A stretch of DNA of 64,000 nucleotides from NCBI GenBank assembly GCA_003343625.1, contig QAKV01000028.1, forward strand, positions 62,001-126,000, in the 5' to 3' direction. The notes under the pieces were generated by a model. The model had not been told where the DNA came from and made no database searches. It saw only the letters and a program-made list of their open reading frames with translations. The position numbers were made by a program, and so were the translations under genes. This DNA comes from Clostridiales bacterium (GTDB taxonomy: Bacteria > Bacillota > Clostridia > Lachnospirales > Lachnospiraceae). Of this stretch, positions 43,496-51,735 are shown in pieces (the stretch's first letter is position 1; every line of letters begins with the position of its first letter).

Positions 43496-44335
43496 ATGAA
43501 AGTAGGTATTATCGGCGCTGGCACAATGGGTTCCGGTATCGCACAGGCTTTTGCACAGACAGAAGGCTATGAAGTATTTCTCTGCGATATCAACGAAGAA
43601 TTCGCGGCAAACGGCAAGAAGAAGATCGCGAAGGGCTTCGAGAAGAGAATCGCCAAGGGAAAGATGACCCAGGAGGCGGCTGACGCGGTTCTGGCGAAGA
43701 TCACCACCGGCGTGAAGACCATCTGCACGGATTGCGACCTGGTCGTAGAAGCAGCTCTGGAGAACATGCAGATCAAGAAGCAGACCTTCAAGGAACTGCA
43801 GGACATCTGCAAAGCGGATTGCATTTTTGCGACCAACACCTCTTCTTTGTCCATTACCGAGATCGGCGCAGGCCTGGACAGGCCCGTTGTCGGCATGCAC
43901 TTCTTCAATCCCGCTCCTGTGATGAAGCTGGTAGAAGTGATTGCAGGCCTGAACACCCCCGCAGAGGTCGTCGACAAAATCAAGGCGATTTCCGTTGAAA
44001 TCGGAAAGACCCCCGTACAGGTACAGGAAGCTGCGGGCTTCGTGGTCAACAGAATTCTGATCCCCATGATCAACGAAGCTATTGGCATTTATGCGGATGG
44101 TGTTGCATCCGTAGAAGATATCGATACCGCGATGAAGCTGGGCGCAAACCATCCCATGGGACCTCTGGCTCTGGGCGATCTGGTTGGTCTGGATATCGTT
44201 CTGGCGATCATGGAAGTGTTGCAGGCGGAGACCGGCGATTCCAAATACCGTCCTCATCCCCTTCTTCGGAAGATGGTTCGCGGCGGCCAGTTAGGCCAGA
44301 AGACCGGCAAGGGCTTCTACGATTACACAAAATAA
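43496..44335 (+). CDS. hbd: 3-hydroxybutyryl-CoA dehydrogenase
   Basis: 279 residues. It reduces acetoacetyl-CoA to 3-hydroxybutyryl-CoA. The N-terminal Rossmann motif is [14 protein letters not shown] (about 7-20). The catalytic His is in [17 protein letters not shown] and the C-terminal dimer domain carries [16 protein letters not shown]. Length matches clostridial Hbd. A strong AGGAGG lies 8 bp before ATG 43496. A hairpin in the gap to bcd may mark a processing or attenuation point. Confidence 0.96.
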   Translation: MKVGIIGAGTMGSGIAQAFAQTEGYEVFLCDINEEFAANGKKKIAKGFEKRIAKGKMTQEAADAVLAKITTGVKTICTDCDLVVEAALENMQIKKQTFKELQDICKADCIFATNTSSLSITEIGAGLDRPVVGMHFFNPAPVMKLVEVIAGLNTPAEVVDKIKAISVEIGKTPVQVQEAAGFVVNRILIPMINEAIGIYADGVASVEDIDTAMKLGANHPMGPLALGDLVGLDIVLAIMEVLQAETGDSKYRPHPLLRKMVRGGQLGQKTGKGFYDYTK

Positions 44336-44350
44336 ATCATAAAATAAAAG

Positions 44351-44385
44351 CAGGAGCGGGCGGCGGTTTCAGGCTGCCCGCCCTG
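44351..44385 (+). other. Intercistronic hairpin between hbd and bcd
   Basis: CAGG-A-GCGGGC-G-GC pairs with GC-T-GCCCGC-C-CTG around an 8-nt loop. No T-run follows, and AAGGAGGAG of bcd lies directly after. A role in mRNA stability or differential expression is possible. Confidence 0.5.
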
Positions 44386-44404
44386 TAAGGAGGAGTAAAG
44401 AATC

Positions 44405-45556
44405 ATGGATTTTATGTTGGACAAGAAACATGAAATGGCAAGACAGCTCTTCAGAGAGTTTGCCGAAAAAGAGGTAAAGCCTCTGGCACAGGAAGTGGAC
44501 GAGACCGAACGCTTCCCCAGAGAAACCGTTGACAAGATGGTAAAAGCCGGATTCATGGGTATCCCGATCCCGAAGGAGTACGGCGGCCAGGGCTGCGATC
44601 CGCTGACCTATGCGATGTGCGTGGAAGAGCTGTCCAAAGTCTGCGGCACTACAGGCGTTATCGTATCCGCTCATACCTCCCTCTGCTGCGATCCTATCCT
44701 GACCTACGGTACGGAAGAGCAGAAGCAGAAATATCTGGTTCCCCTGGCAAAGGGCGAGAAGCTCGGCGCATTCGGCCTGACCGAGCCCGGCGCAGGTACC
44801 GACGCGCAGGGACAGCAGACCAAGGCGGTTCTGGACGGCGACGAGTGGGTGTTAAACGGCTCCAAGTGCTTCATTACCAACGGTAAGGAAGCGGACGTGT
44901 ACGTGATCTTCGCGGTTACCGGCACGGTGGAAAAGCGCGGCAGAAAGATGAAGGAAATCTCCGCATTTATTGTGGAAAAAGGGACTCCCGGCTTCACCTT
45001 CGGCACGAAGGAAAAGAAGATGGGTATCCGCGGATCCTCCACTTACGAACTGATCTTCCAGGATTGCAGAATCCCGAAGGACAACCTGCTGGGCCAGAGA
45101 GGCAAGGGCTTCAACATCGCTATGCACACCCTGGACGGCGGCCGTATCGGCATCGCTTCCCAGGCGCTGGGTATCGCGGAGGGCGCGCTTGAGTGCACCA
45201 TCAACTATGTGAAAGAGAGAAAACAGTTCGGCAGAGCCATCGCAGCGTTCCAGAACACTCAGTTCCAGATCGCGGACATGGCGACCAAGGTAGAGGCTGC
45301 TCAGCTGCTGGTTTATAAGGCCGCTATGGCGAAGGAGACCCAGAAGGTCTATTCCGTGGAAGCTGCGAAGGCGAAACTGTACGCCGCGGAAGTGGCGATG
45401 GAAGTGACCACCAAAGCGGTTCAGCTCCACGGCGGTTACGGCTATACCAGAGAGTACGATGTGGAACGTATGATGCGCGATGCGAAGATCACGGAGATCT
45501 ACGAAGGTACCAGCGAGGTTCAGAGAATGGTTATCTCCGGCGCTCTGCTGAAATAA
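44405..45556 (+). CDS. bcd: Butyryl-CoA dehydrogenase (acyl-CoA dehydrogenase)
   Basis: 383 residues, an FAD flavoprotein that reduces crotonyl-CoA to butyryl-CoA. In clostridia it works with EtfAB in electron bifurcation to ferredoxin. Signatures: [17 protein letters not shown] (substrate and FAD), [15 protein letters not shown] and [18 protein letters not shown]. The catalytic Glu is in [12 protein letters not shown]. The start ATG 44405 follows AAGGAGGAG. etfB and etfA follow within 50 and 30 bp, which supports the bifurcating complex. Confidence 0.96.
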   Translation: MDFMLDKKHEMARQLFREFAEKEVKPLAQEVDETERFPRETVDKMVKAGFMGIPIPKEYGGQGCDPLTYAMCVEELSKVCGTTGVIVSAHTSLCCDPILTYGTEEQKQKYLVPLAKGEKLGAFGLTEPGAGTDAQGQQTKAVLDGDEWVLNGSKCFITNGKEADVYVIFAVTGTVEKRGRKMKEISAFIVEKGTPGFTFGTKEKKMGIRGSSTYELIFQDCRIPKDNLLGQRGKGFNIAMHTLDGGRIGIASQALGIAEGALECTINYVKERKQFGRAIAAFQNTQFQIADMATKVEAAQLLVYKAAMAKETQKVYSVEAAKAKLYAAEVAMEVTTKAVQLHGGYGYTREYDVERMMRDAKITEIYEGTSEVQRMVISGALLK

Positions 45557-45606
45557 TCGCGTAGGACAGGATCATACACAAATTTAAATAAGGAGTGAAT
45601 CATACA

Positions 45607-46389
45607 ATGAAAATCGTTGTTTGTATCAAACAGGTACCCGATACGAAGGGCGGCGTGAAGTTCAACCCCGACGGTACTCTTGACAGAAGCGCAATGCTCG
45701 CGATCATGAACCCCGATGATAAGGCCGGCCTGGAAGCGGCTCTGCGGCTGAAAGATCAGTACGGCGCGGAAGTCACCGTCCTGACCATGGGCCTTCCCAA
45801 GGCGGAAGAAGTGCTGCGCGAAGCGCTGGCTATGGGCGCTGATAAGGGAATTCTGGTGACCGACAGAGTGCTGGGCGGTGCTGACACATGGGCGACCAGC
45901 CAGACTATCGCAGGCGCGCTGCGCAATCTGGAGTACGATCTGATCATCACCGGACGTCAGGCGATCGACGGCGACACCGCGCAGGTAGGCCCTCAGATTT
46001 CCGAACACCTGAACATCCCCGTGATCAGCTATGCGCAGAACCTGAAGATCGAAGGGGACTCCGTGATCGTTGAGCGTCAGTTCGATGACAGATATCACGT
46101 TCTGAAGGCGAAAATGCCCTGCCTGATCACGGCCCTGGCAGAGCTCAATGAGCCCCGTTACATGACTCCCGGCGGAATTTTCGATGCGTACGATGCGGAA
46201 ATCACCGTATGGGGCAGAGCGAATCTGCTAGATGTGGACGATTCCAACTTAGGCCTGAAGGGTTCTCCGACGCAGATCGCGAAGGCGTCCGATAAGGTTC
46301 GTAAGGGCGCGGGCGAGAAAGTGACCCTCGATCCGACGGAATCCGTGGACTACATCATGGACAAGTTACTGACAAAGCATGTAATTTAA
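45607..46389 (+). CDS. etfB: Electron transfer flavoprotein, beta subunit
   Basis: 260 residues. The N-terminus MKIVVCIKQVPDT is the classical EtfB start. GADTWATSQTIAGAL and IITGRQAIDGDTAQVGP follow, the latter being the nucleotide-binding loop. With EtfA it forms the FAD-carrying partner of Bcd that bifurcates electrons from NADH to crotonyl-CoA and ferredoxin. ATG 45607 was used; the GTG at 45595 overlaps AAGGAG and is unlikely. Confidence 0.96.
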   Translation: MKIVVCIKQVPDTKGGVKFNPDGTLDRSAMLAIMNPDDKAGLEAALRLKDQYGAEVTVLTMGLPKAEEVLREALAMGADKGILVTDRVLGGADTWATSQTIAGALRNLEYDLIITGRQAIDGDTAQVGPQISEHLNIPVISYAQNLKIEGDSVIVERQFDDRYHVLKAKMPCLITALAELNEPRYMTPGGIFDAYDAEITVWGRANLLDVDDSNLGLKGSPTQIAKASDKVRKGAGEKVTLDPTESVDYIMDKLLTKHVI

Positions 46390-46417
46390 TAAATCTTAGA
46401 AAAGCGTGGTGAATGAG

Positions 46418-47461
46418 ATGAACTTAGAAGAATATAAAGGTGTATTTGTCTTTGCGCAGCAGGTGGATAATGTCTTAAGCGGCATTGCTCTGGAACTGGT
46501 GGGCAAAGGAAAAGAACTGGCAAAAGATCTGGGAACGGAAGTGACCGCAGTGCTGATCGGCAGCGATGTGAAAGGGCTTTGCACGGAGCTGGCTGAGTAC
46601 GGTGCGGACAGGATCATCGTGGTGGACGATCCCGAGCTGAAAGAATACAGAACCGAGCCCTATGCCCATGCGCTGGCGGAAGTGATCCGCAAATATAAAC
46701 CCGAAGTGATGCTGGTAGGCGCTACTGCCATCGGCCGCGACCTGGGTCCCCGCGTATCCGCGAGAATCCATACCGGTCTGACCGCAGACTGCACGCAGCT
46801 GGAGATCGGCGATTTCCCGATCACCCCTGTCCCCGGCAAGGAGCAGAAGCACAATCAGCTGCTCATGACCCGTCCCGCATTCGGCGGCAATACCATCGCG
46901 ACCATCGCGTGCCCGGACTTCCGCCCGCAGATGGCGACGGTTCGCCCCGGCGTTATGCAGAAGGCGCCCCGCGTGGAAGGTGCTCAGGCGGTGATCGAGG
47001 AGTTCAACCCCGGCTTTACGCCTAACCACAACTATGTGGAGATTCTGGACATCGTGAAAGCGGTTTCCGATGTGGAAGATATCATGGACGCGAAGATCCT
47101 CGTATCCGGCGGCCGCGGTGTCGGCAGCCCGGAGAACTTCAAGCTGTTGGAGGACCTGGCGGATGCGATCGGAGGCACGGTGAGCTGCTCCCGTGCGGTT
47201 GTAGACGCAGGTTGGAAGCCGAAGGATCTGCAGGTTGGACAGACCGGCAAGACGGTTCGCCCTCATGTGTATTTCGCGATCGGTATCTCCGGCGCGATCC
47301 AGCATCTGGCGGGTATGGAAGAGTCCGATATCATCATCGCGATCAACAAGGACGAGACCGCACCGATCTTCGATGTGGCGGACTACGGAGTAGTAGGGGA
47401 TCTGAACAAGATCGTTCCCATGTTGACCGAGAAAATCAGAGAAGCGAAAGCGCACAAATAA
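46418..47461 (+). CDS. etfA: Electron transfer flavoprotein, alpha subunit
   Basis: 347 residues. The C-terminal FAD domain carries LVSGGRGVGSPENFKLL, GCSRAVVD-like SCSRAVVDAGW, GQTGKTVRPHVYFAIGISGAIQHLAGM and INKDETAPIFDVADYGVVGDL, all standard EtfA motifs. There is no N-terminal ferredoxin domain. ATG 46418 was preferred over GTG 46406, which would have no site of its own. It closes the operon, followed by a strong terminator. Confidence 0.96.
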   Translation: MNLEEYKGVFVFAQQVDNVLSGIALELVGKGKELAKDLGTEVTAVLIGSDVKGLCTELAEYGADRIIVVDDPELKEYRTEPYAHALAEVIRKYKPEVMLVGATAIGRDLGPRVSARIHTGLTADCTQLEIGDFPITPVPGKEQKHNQLLMTRPAFGGNTIATIACPDFRPQMATVRPGVMQKAPRVEGAQAVIEEFNPGFTPNHNYVEILDIVKAVSDVEDIMDAKILVSGGRGVGSPENFKLLEDLADAIGGTVSCSRAVVDAGWKPKDLQVGQTGKTVRPHVYFAIGISGAIQHLAGMEESDIIIAINKDETAPIFDVADYGVVGDLNKIVPMLTEKIREAKAHK

Positions 47462-47477
47462 GAAAGCGTTGCTCAGT

Positions 47478-47508
47478 CCCGCAGCCGGGAAAACGGCTGC
47501 GGGATTTT
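47478..47508 (+). terminator. Terminator of the butyryl-CoA operon
   Basis: CCCGCAGCCG (47478-47487) pairs with CGGCTGCGGG (47494-47503), loop GGAAAA, followed by ATTTTG. A further T-rich stretch follows at 47514-47521. Confidence 0.82.
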
Positions 47509-47532
47509 GAAATATATTTTTGAAAACAGAGC

Positions 47533-47562
47533 TTGACAAAAGATCCTTTTATGCGTTAAAAT
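47533..47562 (+). promoter_or_regulatory. Promoter of the trpB T-box transcript
   Basis: TTGACA (47533-47538), an 18-bp spacer and TAAAAT (47557-47562). The T-box leader begins about 12 bp later. Confidence 0.75.
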
Positions 47563-47574
47563 AGCGCTATCATA

Positions 47575-47875
47575 AACCGATGAAGGAGAGCGAGTAGTCG
47601 GATACTGAAGGCTTCAGAGAGCCGCCGATTGGTGCGAGGCGGTGCCGGATTTTTCGATGAATGGACTCCCGAGGGCGACCCGAGCCGGAGAAACAGACGG
47701 AGTAGGGAAGCCGGAGCTGATACTCCGTTAGCAACGAGAGCATATGATTGTATGCATGAGAGGGCGCAGAAGATTTTTCGGATGCGTCAAGCCGGGTGGC
47801 ACCGCAGGAGTGATTTTTAAGACTCTTGTCCCTGCAGAAACGATTGTTTTTTGCCGGGACAGGGGTCTTTTTAGT
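47575..47875 (+). ncRNA. T-box riboswitch, tryptophan-specific
   Basis: Stem I starts with GAAGGAGAGCGAGTAG, containing the AGTA bulge motif. The specifier loop reads GAATGGACTCCC with the codon TGG (Trp) at 47662-47664. The conserved T-box GGGTGGCACCGCAGG lies at 47794-47808. It is followed by the competing terminator, GACTCTTGTCCC pairing with GGGACAGGGGTC and then TTTTTAG (47821-47875). Uncharged tRNA-Trp should pair with the specifier and T-box and allow transcription of the trpB gene that begins 87 bp later. Confidence 0.93.
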
Positions 47876-47961
47876 TCGATCGGAAAGCCTTTCCCCGATC
47901 AGGGGAGAGCGGCTCGATCGACAATGCTCCATATACCGGCCGAAAAGAGAGGAGCGCAGCG

Positions 47962-49350
47962 ATGAATCAAAAGAGAGAAATCCCGTACAAAATCTATCTG
48001 GAAGAGAGCGAGATGCCAAGACAGTGGTATAACGTCAGGGCGGATATGAAGAACAAGCCCGCGCCGCTGCTGAATCCGGCCACGCATCAGCCCATGACGG
48101 CCGAGGAACTTTCCGCCGTATTCTGCGAGGATCTGGTCGATCAGGAACTGAATAATGATGACAGGTTTATCGATATCCCGCAGGAAATCCAGGACTTCTA
48201 CAAGATGTACCGTCCTTCCCCGCTCGTGCGGGCATACTGTCTGGAAAAGCAGCTGGACACCCCGGCGAAGATCTATTATAAGTTCGAAGGAAACAATACC
48301 AGCGGCAGCCATAAGTTGAATTCCGCTATCGCCCAGGCCTATTATGCGAAGAAACAGGGCTTAAAGGGCGTGACCACGGAGACCGGAGCCGGACAGTGGG
48401 GAACAGCGCTCTCCATGGCGTGCGCGTATCTGGGGCTGGACTGCAGGGTTTATATGGTGAAATGTTCCTATGAGCAAAAGCCTTTCCGCCGCGAGGTGAT
48501 GCGCACCTATGGCGCTTCCGTCACCCCGTCCCCTTCCGATACCACGGAAATCGGAAGAAAGATTCTGGCGGAGCATCCCGGCACTACGGGCAGCCTGGGC
48601 TGCGCCATTTCCGAAGCCGTGGAAGTGGCCACTCATACGGAAGGTTATCGTTATGTGCTGGGCAGCGTGCTCAATCAGGTTTTGCTGCACCAGTCCATCA
48701 TCGGTCTGGAAACGAAGACCGCTTTGGATAAATACGGCATCACGCCGGATATCATCATCGGCTGTGCGGGCGGTGGATCTAACTTAGGCGGACTGATTTC
48801 CCCGTTTATGGGAGAAAAGCTGCGCGGGGAAAAGGATTACCGGTTTATCGCGGTGGAGCCGGCCAGCTGCCCCAGCTTCACGAGAGGAAAATTCGCCTAT
48901 GATTTCTGCGATACGGGCATGGTTACTCCGCTGCAGAAGATGTATACGCTGGGATCCGGTTTTATCCCTTCCGCAAACCACGCCGGCGGGTTGCGCTATC
49001 ACGGCATGAGTTCCATTTTGTCCCAGCTGTATCATGACGGCATGATGGAAGCGGTGAGCGTGGAACAGACTTCCGTATTCGCTGCAGCTGAGCAGTTCGC
49101 CAGGATAGAAGGTATTCTTCCTGCTCCGGAGAGCAGTCACGCAATCCGCGTGGCCATCGATGAGGCGCTTAAATGCAAGGAGACAGGAGAAGAAAAGACC
49201 ATCGTCTTCGGCCTGACGGGCACAGGTTATTTCGATATGGTTGCATATGAAAAATACAATAACGGGGAGATGATCGACTACATTCCCACAGACGAAGACC
49301 TGGAAGCAGGCTTTGCGGGAATTCCCCGGTTTGAAGGGAATGAATTCTAA
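47962..49350 (+). CDS. trpB: Tryptophan synthase beta chain, TrpB2 type
   Basis: 462 residues, a fold type II PLP enzyme. The PLP lysine sits in NTSGSHKLNSA, followed by TETGAGQWGTALS and the phosphate loop GCAGGGSNLGG. The length and the N-terminal block (EESEMPRQWYNVRADMKNKPAPLLNPAT) are those of TrpB2, which usually lacks the alpha-subunit contact region of TrpB1. No trpA or other trp gene is adjacent. The gene stands alone under a Trp T-box, so it probably makes tryptophan from free indole and serine. Start ATG 47962 has AGAGGAG 9 bp upstream. Confidence 0.93.
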   Translation: MNQKREIPYKIYLEESEMPRQWYNVRADMKNKPAPLLNPATHQPMTAEELSAVFCEDLVDQELNNDDRFIDIPQEIQDFYKMYRPSPLVRAYCLEKQLDTPAKIYYKFEGNNTSGSHKLNSAIAQAYYAKKQGLKGVTTETGAGQWGTALSMACAYLGLDCRVYMVKCSYEQKPFRREVMRTYGASVTPSPSDTTEIGRKILAEHPGTTGSLGCAISEAVEVATHTEGYRYVLGSVLNQVLLHQSIIGLETKTALDKYGITPDIIIGCAGGGSNLGGLISPFMGEKLRGEKDYRFIAVEPASCPSFTRGKFAYDFCDTGMVTPLQKMYTLGSGFIPSANHAGGLRYHGMSSILSQLYHDGMMEAVSVEQTSVFAAAEQFARIEGILPAPESSHAIRVAIDEALKCKETGEEKTIVFGLTGTGYFDMVAYEKYNNGEMIDYIPTDEDLEAGFAGIPRFEGNEF

Positions 49351-49365
49351 AAGGTAATGAGTAAT

Positions 49366-49595
49366 GGAATGAGGGGCACGTTTTCTGTCTCCAGCCAGCG
49401 AAGCCGGGAAGTCGCCGGGAAACGTGCCCCTCATTCCTTTTCTGTCTCCAGCCAGCGAAGCTGGGAAGTCGCCAGAAAACGTGCCCCTCATTCCCTTTCT
49501 GTCTCCAGCCAGCGAAGCTGGGAAGTCGCCGGGAAACGTGCCCCTCATTCCCTTTCTGGTTCCGGCCAGCGAAGCTGGGAAGTCGCCGGGAAACG
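49366..49595. repeat. Tandem array of four 57-bp units with palindromic arms
   Basis: Units begin at 49385, 49442, 49499 and 49556, exactly 57 bp apart; copies 1-3 differ at only a few positions and copy 4 is more divergent. Each contains AAACGTGCCCCTCATTC (copy 4 loses it) and an internal CCAGC...GCTGG hairpin. The inverted arm GAATGAGGGGCACGTTT occurs once, before copy 1. The array fills the gap between convergent trpB and the propeller gene. As 57 is divisible by 3, spurious 19-residue repeat peptides appear in several frames. Confidence 0.9.
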
Positions 49596-49605
49596 CGCGC
49601 GTCCG

Positions 49606-50595
49606 TCAGTATAAGGACAGGATGTTGGTGAGGCGGTTATCCTCCACGTCGAACTGCCAGACGCTGTGACCGGGAAGTCGGTGTTCCGTCAGGTAGTAAT
49701 GGCCGTCAAAAGAGGAAATGTAATAGGGGGTTCCTCCGCCGATGAAGTTGTCGTAAATGTCTTCCCACTGACCGGTGGCCAATTGCGACAGGTCGGATAC
49801 CCGCAGGATGGTGGCCGCATCCTGATTTCCCAAAAGATCCGTGGATACGGTGATGTAGAAATAGTCCTGAATTCTGGTGAGCTGGATCATGCCTGCGATC
49901 TGATCGGGCACGGGCCAGCGCTCCATGATTTTCAGATCCCTTTTGCGGGCTCGAAGGATGGAGCCGTTGCCCGAAACGAAATAGATATCGTTGCCGTCGA
50001 TGGTAAAAGAGCGCACGTATGCCCCCGACAGTTCCGGAACGGAGAGCACTTTTTCCAGCGCGACCCGCGAGCCGTTTTCGGGGCGGACGAAGATGTAGAG
50101 TTCGCCGGTCATGGAGCTGAGCGCATAGAAGCGGCCGGTGGATTCATCGTACACCACGTAATGGGGGCGAATGCCGATGTTTTCAAAAGTCTGGGTCATA
50201 AAAAAGCGGCCGTCCTTTTTTTCAAAGACAAGAATCCGGTTGTTGTCCGTGTCGTCAGCCAGAAAGACGGAGCCGTCTCCGGCGATGGTATGGCCCCGGT
50301 TGATCTGATCGGTGAGCACCGTCCATTCGGTCAGGGGCAGATCGGGGGAGGGACTGGTCAGGATCTGGTTGTGGTAACAGTCCACGAGAAAATAGTCCGC
50401 TCCGATTTTGGAGATCTGGGTAGGCACGCTTAAGGATGGTTGTACATTTTTGACCACCCCGCCTTCCACCGGCGCTTCAAGGGAAACGGACCAGGCCAGA
50501 TAGGCGGGCCGCGCCGTCTTTTGGAGGATCAGGACGGCAGCTCCCGCCAGGAAGAGAAAGAGGATGAGGGTGAGGGATAAAATTTTCTTTTTCAT
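49606..50595 (-). CDS. Secreted or membrane-anchored beta-propeller protein of unknown function
   Basis: 329 residues. MKKKILSLTLILFLFLAGAAV is a signal peptide or anchor. The rest is built of repeated beta-strand blocks such as IAGDGSVFLADDTDNNRILVF, YVVYDESTGRFYALSS and FTIDGNDIYFVSGNGSILRA, which look like an NHL or SMP-30-type propeller of about six blades. No catalytic motif is seen. It lies 43 bp after the polysaccharide deacetylase gene on the same strand, yet has its own promoter whose -10 ends only 7 bp before the ATG. A role in binding a glycan or wall ligand is a guess. Confidence 0.68.
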   Translation of the reverse strand: MKKKILSLTLILFLFLAGAAVLILQKTARPAYLAWSVSLEAPVEGGVVKNVQPSLSVPTQISKIGADYFLVDCYHNQILTSPSPDLPLTEWTVLTDQINRGHTIAGDGSVFLADDTDNNRILVFEKKDGRFFMTQTFENIGIRPHYVVYDESTGRFYALSSMTGELYIFVRPENGSRVALEKVLSVPELSGAYVRSFTIDGNDIYFVSGNGSILRARKRDLKIMERWPVPDQIAGMIQLTRIQDYFYITVSTDLLGNQDAATILRVSDLSQLATGQWEDIYDNFIGGGTPYYISSFDGHYYLTEHRLPGHSVWQFDVEDNRLTNILSLY

Positions 50596-50602
50596 ACTTT
50601 TC

Positions 50603-50631
50603 AGTATAGCATGAAGGAAACGGATGGTAAA
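50603..50631 (-). promoter_or_regulatory. Promoter giving a possibly leaderless propeller mRNA
   Basis: On the - strand TTTACC (50631-50626), a 17-bp spacer and TATACT (50608-50603), the latter preceded by TGC. Only 7 nt (GAAAAGT) separate the -10 from ATG 50595, so the transcript would start at or next to the start codon. No Shine-Dalgarno sequence is visible. Confidence 0.55.
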
Positions 50632-50638
50632 TCCCGAT

Positions 50639-51478
50639 TCAGTCCGGAATCTGTCTGCCTTCAGCGTCCATATGGTAGTTGTCCTTAAGGATCAGTTCGG
50701 ACACCGGTACTATCTGGTATCCTTTTTCCTGCAGCCCTGCGATCAGGCCATCCAGCGCCTGAGCCGTATATTTGGCGCCGTTGTGACACAGGATGATGCT
50801 TCCGTTGCCCAGATGCTTGTGGTTGAGCACCTTATCGAGGATGGCCTCCACGCCGTAATCCTTCCAGTCCAGACTGTCTACGTCCCATTGAATGGGATAA
50901 TAGCCGCATTCCTTTGCGGTCAGAACCACGCTGTCGTCATAATCGCCGTAGGGCGGGCGGAACAGAAACATCTCATAACCGGTCAGCTCTTTGACGCGAT
51001 CATGGACGGAGAGGAGTTCCTGTCGTTGTTCGTCGGCGGACAGTTGGCTCATGTTTTTGTGGTTTTCGCTGTGGTTGCCCAGATCGTGACCCGCCGCCAG
51101 AATCGCTTTCACGTCTTCCGGATAGTTCTTCACCCAGCCGCCCGTCATGAAAAAGGTGGCATGGACATTTCTTTTCTTCAAAATTTCCAGTATCTTCTGT
51201 GTGTCTTCGTTTCCCCATGCGGCATCAAAGCTTAAGGCCACCTTTTTCTGGTCAGTCTGGACGCAGTAGATGGGGAGCTGACGCCCGTTGACCGCGCTGG
51301 AGCCGGAAGCGGTCAGGGATTCCGGCGCCAGCATCAGGCAGGCTTTTGCAAAAGCCAGAATTCCCAGAAGGAAGAGGCAGTTTTTGAACGCTCCCGTATG
51401 TATGACGTCCTTCAGCCTGGGGAGGACGGCATAGTGTCTGAACTTGCTTTGGAGCAGGCGGAAAAAATCGTTGGGCAT
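50639..51478 (-). CDS. Polysaccharide deacetylase (PdaB-like NodB domain)
   Basis: 279 residues. A membrane segment at about 33-50 (CLFLLGILAFAKACLML) is followed by an extracellular NodB domain. Motif 1 is SFDAAWG, where classical deacetylases have TFDDG; motif 2 is GNHSENH; motif 3 is RPPYGDYD; the ILCHNGA block follows. SFDxxWG with loss of the second Asp is the pattern of the sporulation-linked PdaB branch. It probably acts on peptidoglycan or another wall glycan. Start ATG 51478 has GGGAG 5 bp upstream. Its promoter region overlaps the regulatory repeats of the divergent cstA gene. Confidence 0.88.
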   Translation of the reverse strand: MPNDFFRLLQSKFRHYAVLPRLKDVIHTGAFKNCLFLLGILAFAKACLMLAPESLTASGSSAVNGRQLPIYCVQTDQKKVALSFDAAWGNEDTQKILEILKKRNVHATFFMTGGWVKNYPEDVKAILAAGHDLGNHSENHKNMSQLSADEQRQELLSVHDRVKELTGYEMFLFRPPYGDYDDSVVLTAKECGYYPIQWDVDSLDWKDYGVEAILDKVLNHKHLGNGSIILCHNGAKYTAQALDGLIAGLQEKGYQIVPVSELILKDNYHMDAEGRQIPD

Positions 51479-51505
51479 AAAATCTCCCGGCAGTTTTCTT
51501 GCTAT

Positions 51506-51534
51506 ACTGTATGCGCGAAAGGCCGCATTAAGAA
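51506..51534 (-). promoter_or_regulatory. Weak promoter for the deacetylase gene
   Basis: On the - strand TTCTTA (51534-51529), a 17-bp spacer and TACAGT (51511-51506). The -35 coincides with an outlying TAAGAA repeat of the cstA control region, so the same regulator could affect both directions. Confidence 0.35.
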
Positions 51535-51629
51535 CAGGTTAAAGATTCGACAAAAATGTTAAGATGATGCTAAGAAATTGCTAAGAATTTAGCGGAAAAC
51601 TTGCGGCGTGTTTATAAAAATTTTATAAT
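51529..51629 (+). promoter_or_regulatory. cstA control region: 11-bp-spaced TAAGA repeats and promoter
   Basis: TAAGA repeats start at 51560, 51571 and 51582, exactly 11 bp apart, with further half-sites TAAGA at 51529 and TAAAGA at 51540. The promoter is TTGCGG (51601-51606), a 17-bp spacer and TATAAT (51624-51629). The repeats end about 15 bp before the -35, the usual place for an activator of the response-regulator kind. Confidence 0.65.
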
Positions 51630-51735
51630 TTATAACAGACCGTGTAAAAAATACCCAATATGCGGTCGGTGCATGCAGATGCACGGGGCAGACTGCCGAA
51701 ACAGGGGCGGCGGTCAAATGAGAGGAGGAGTAACA

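Noticed and set aside
49366-49595. CRISPR array
   Set aside because: Units are directly contiguous without unique spacers, and no cas gene is in the window.
49357-49614. 85-residue frame with four 19-residue repeats
   Set aside because: It is produced by the 57-bp tandem repeat, whose length is a multiple of three. Other frames and the opposite strand show similar repeats, and there is no ribosome binding site.
51601-51735. N-terminal extension of cstA using the upstream open frame
   Set aside because: The extension would overlap the predicted promoter (-35 at 51601, -10 at 51624), and the strong AGGAGGAG site points to TTG 51736.
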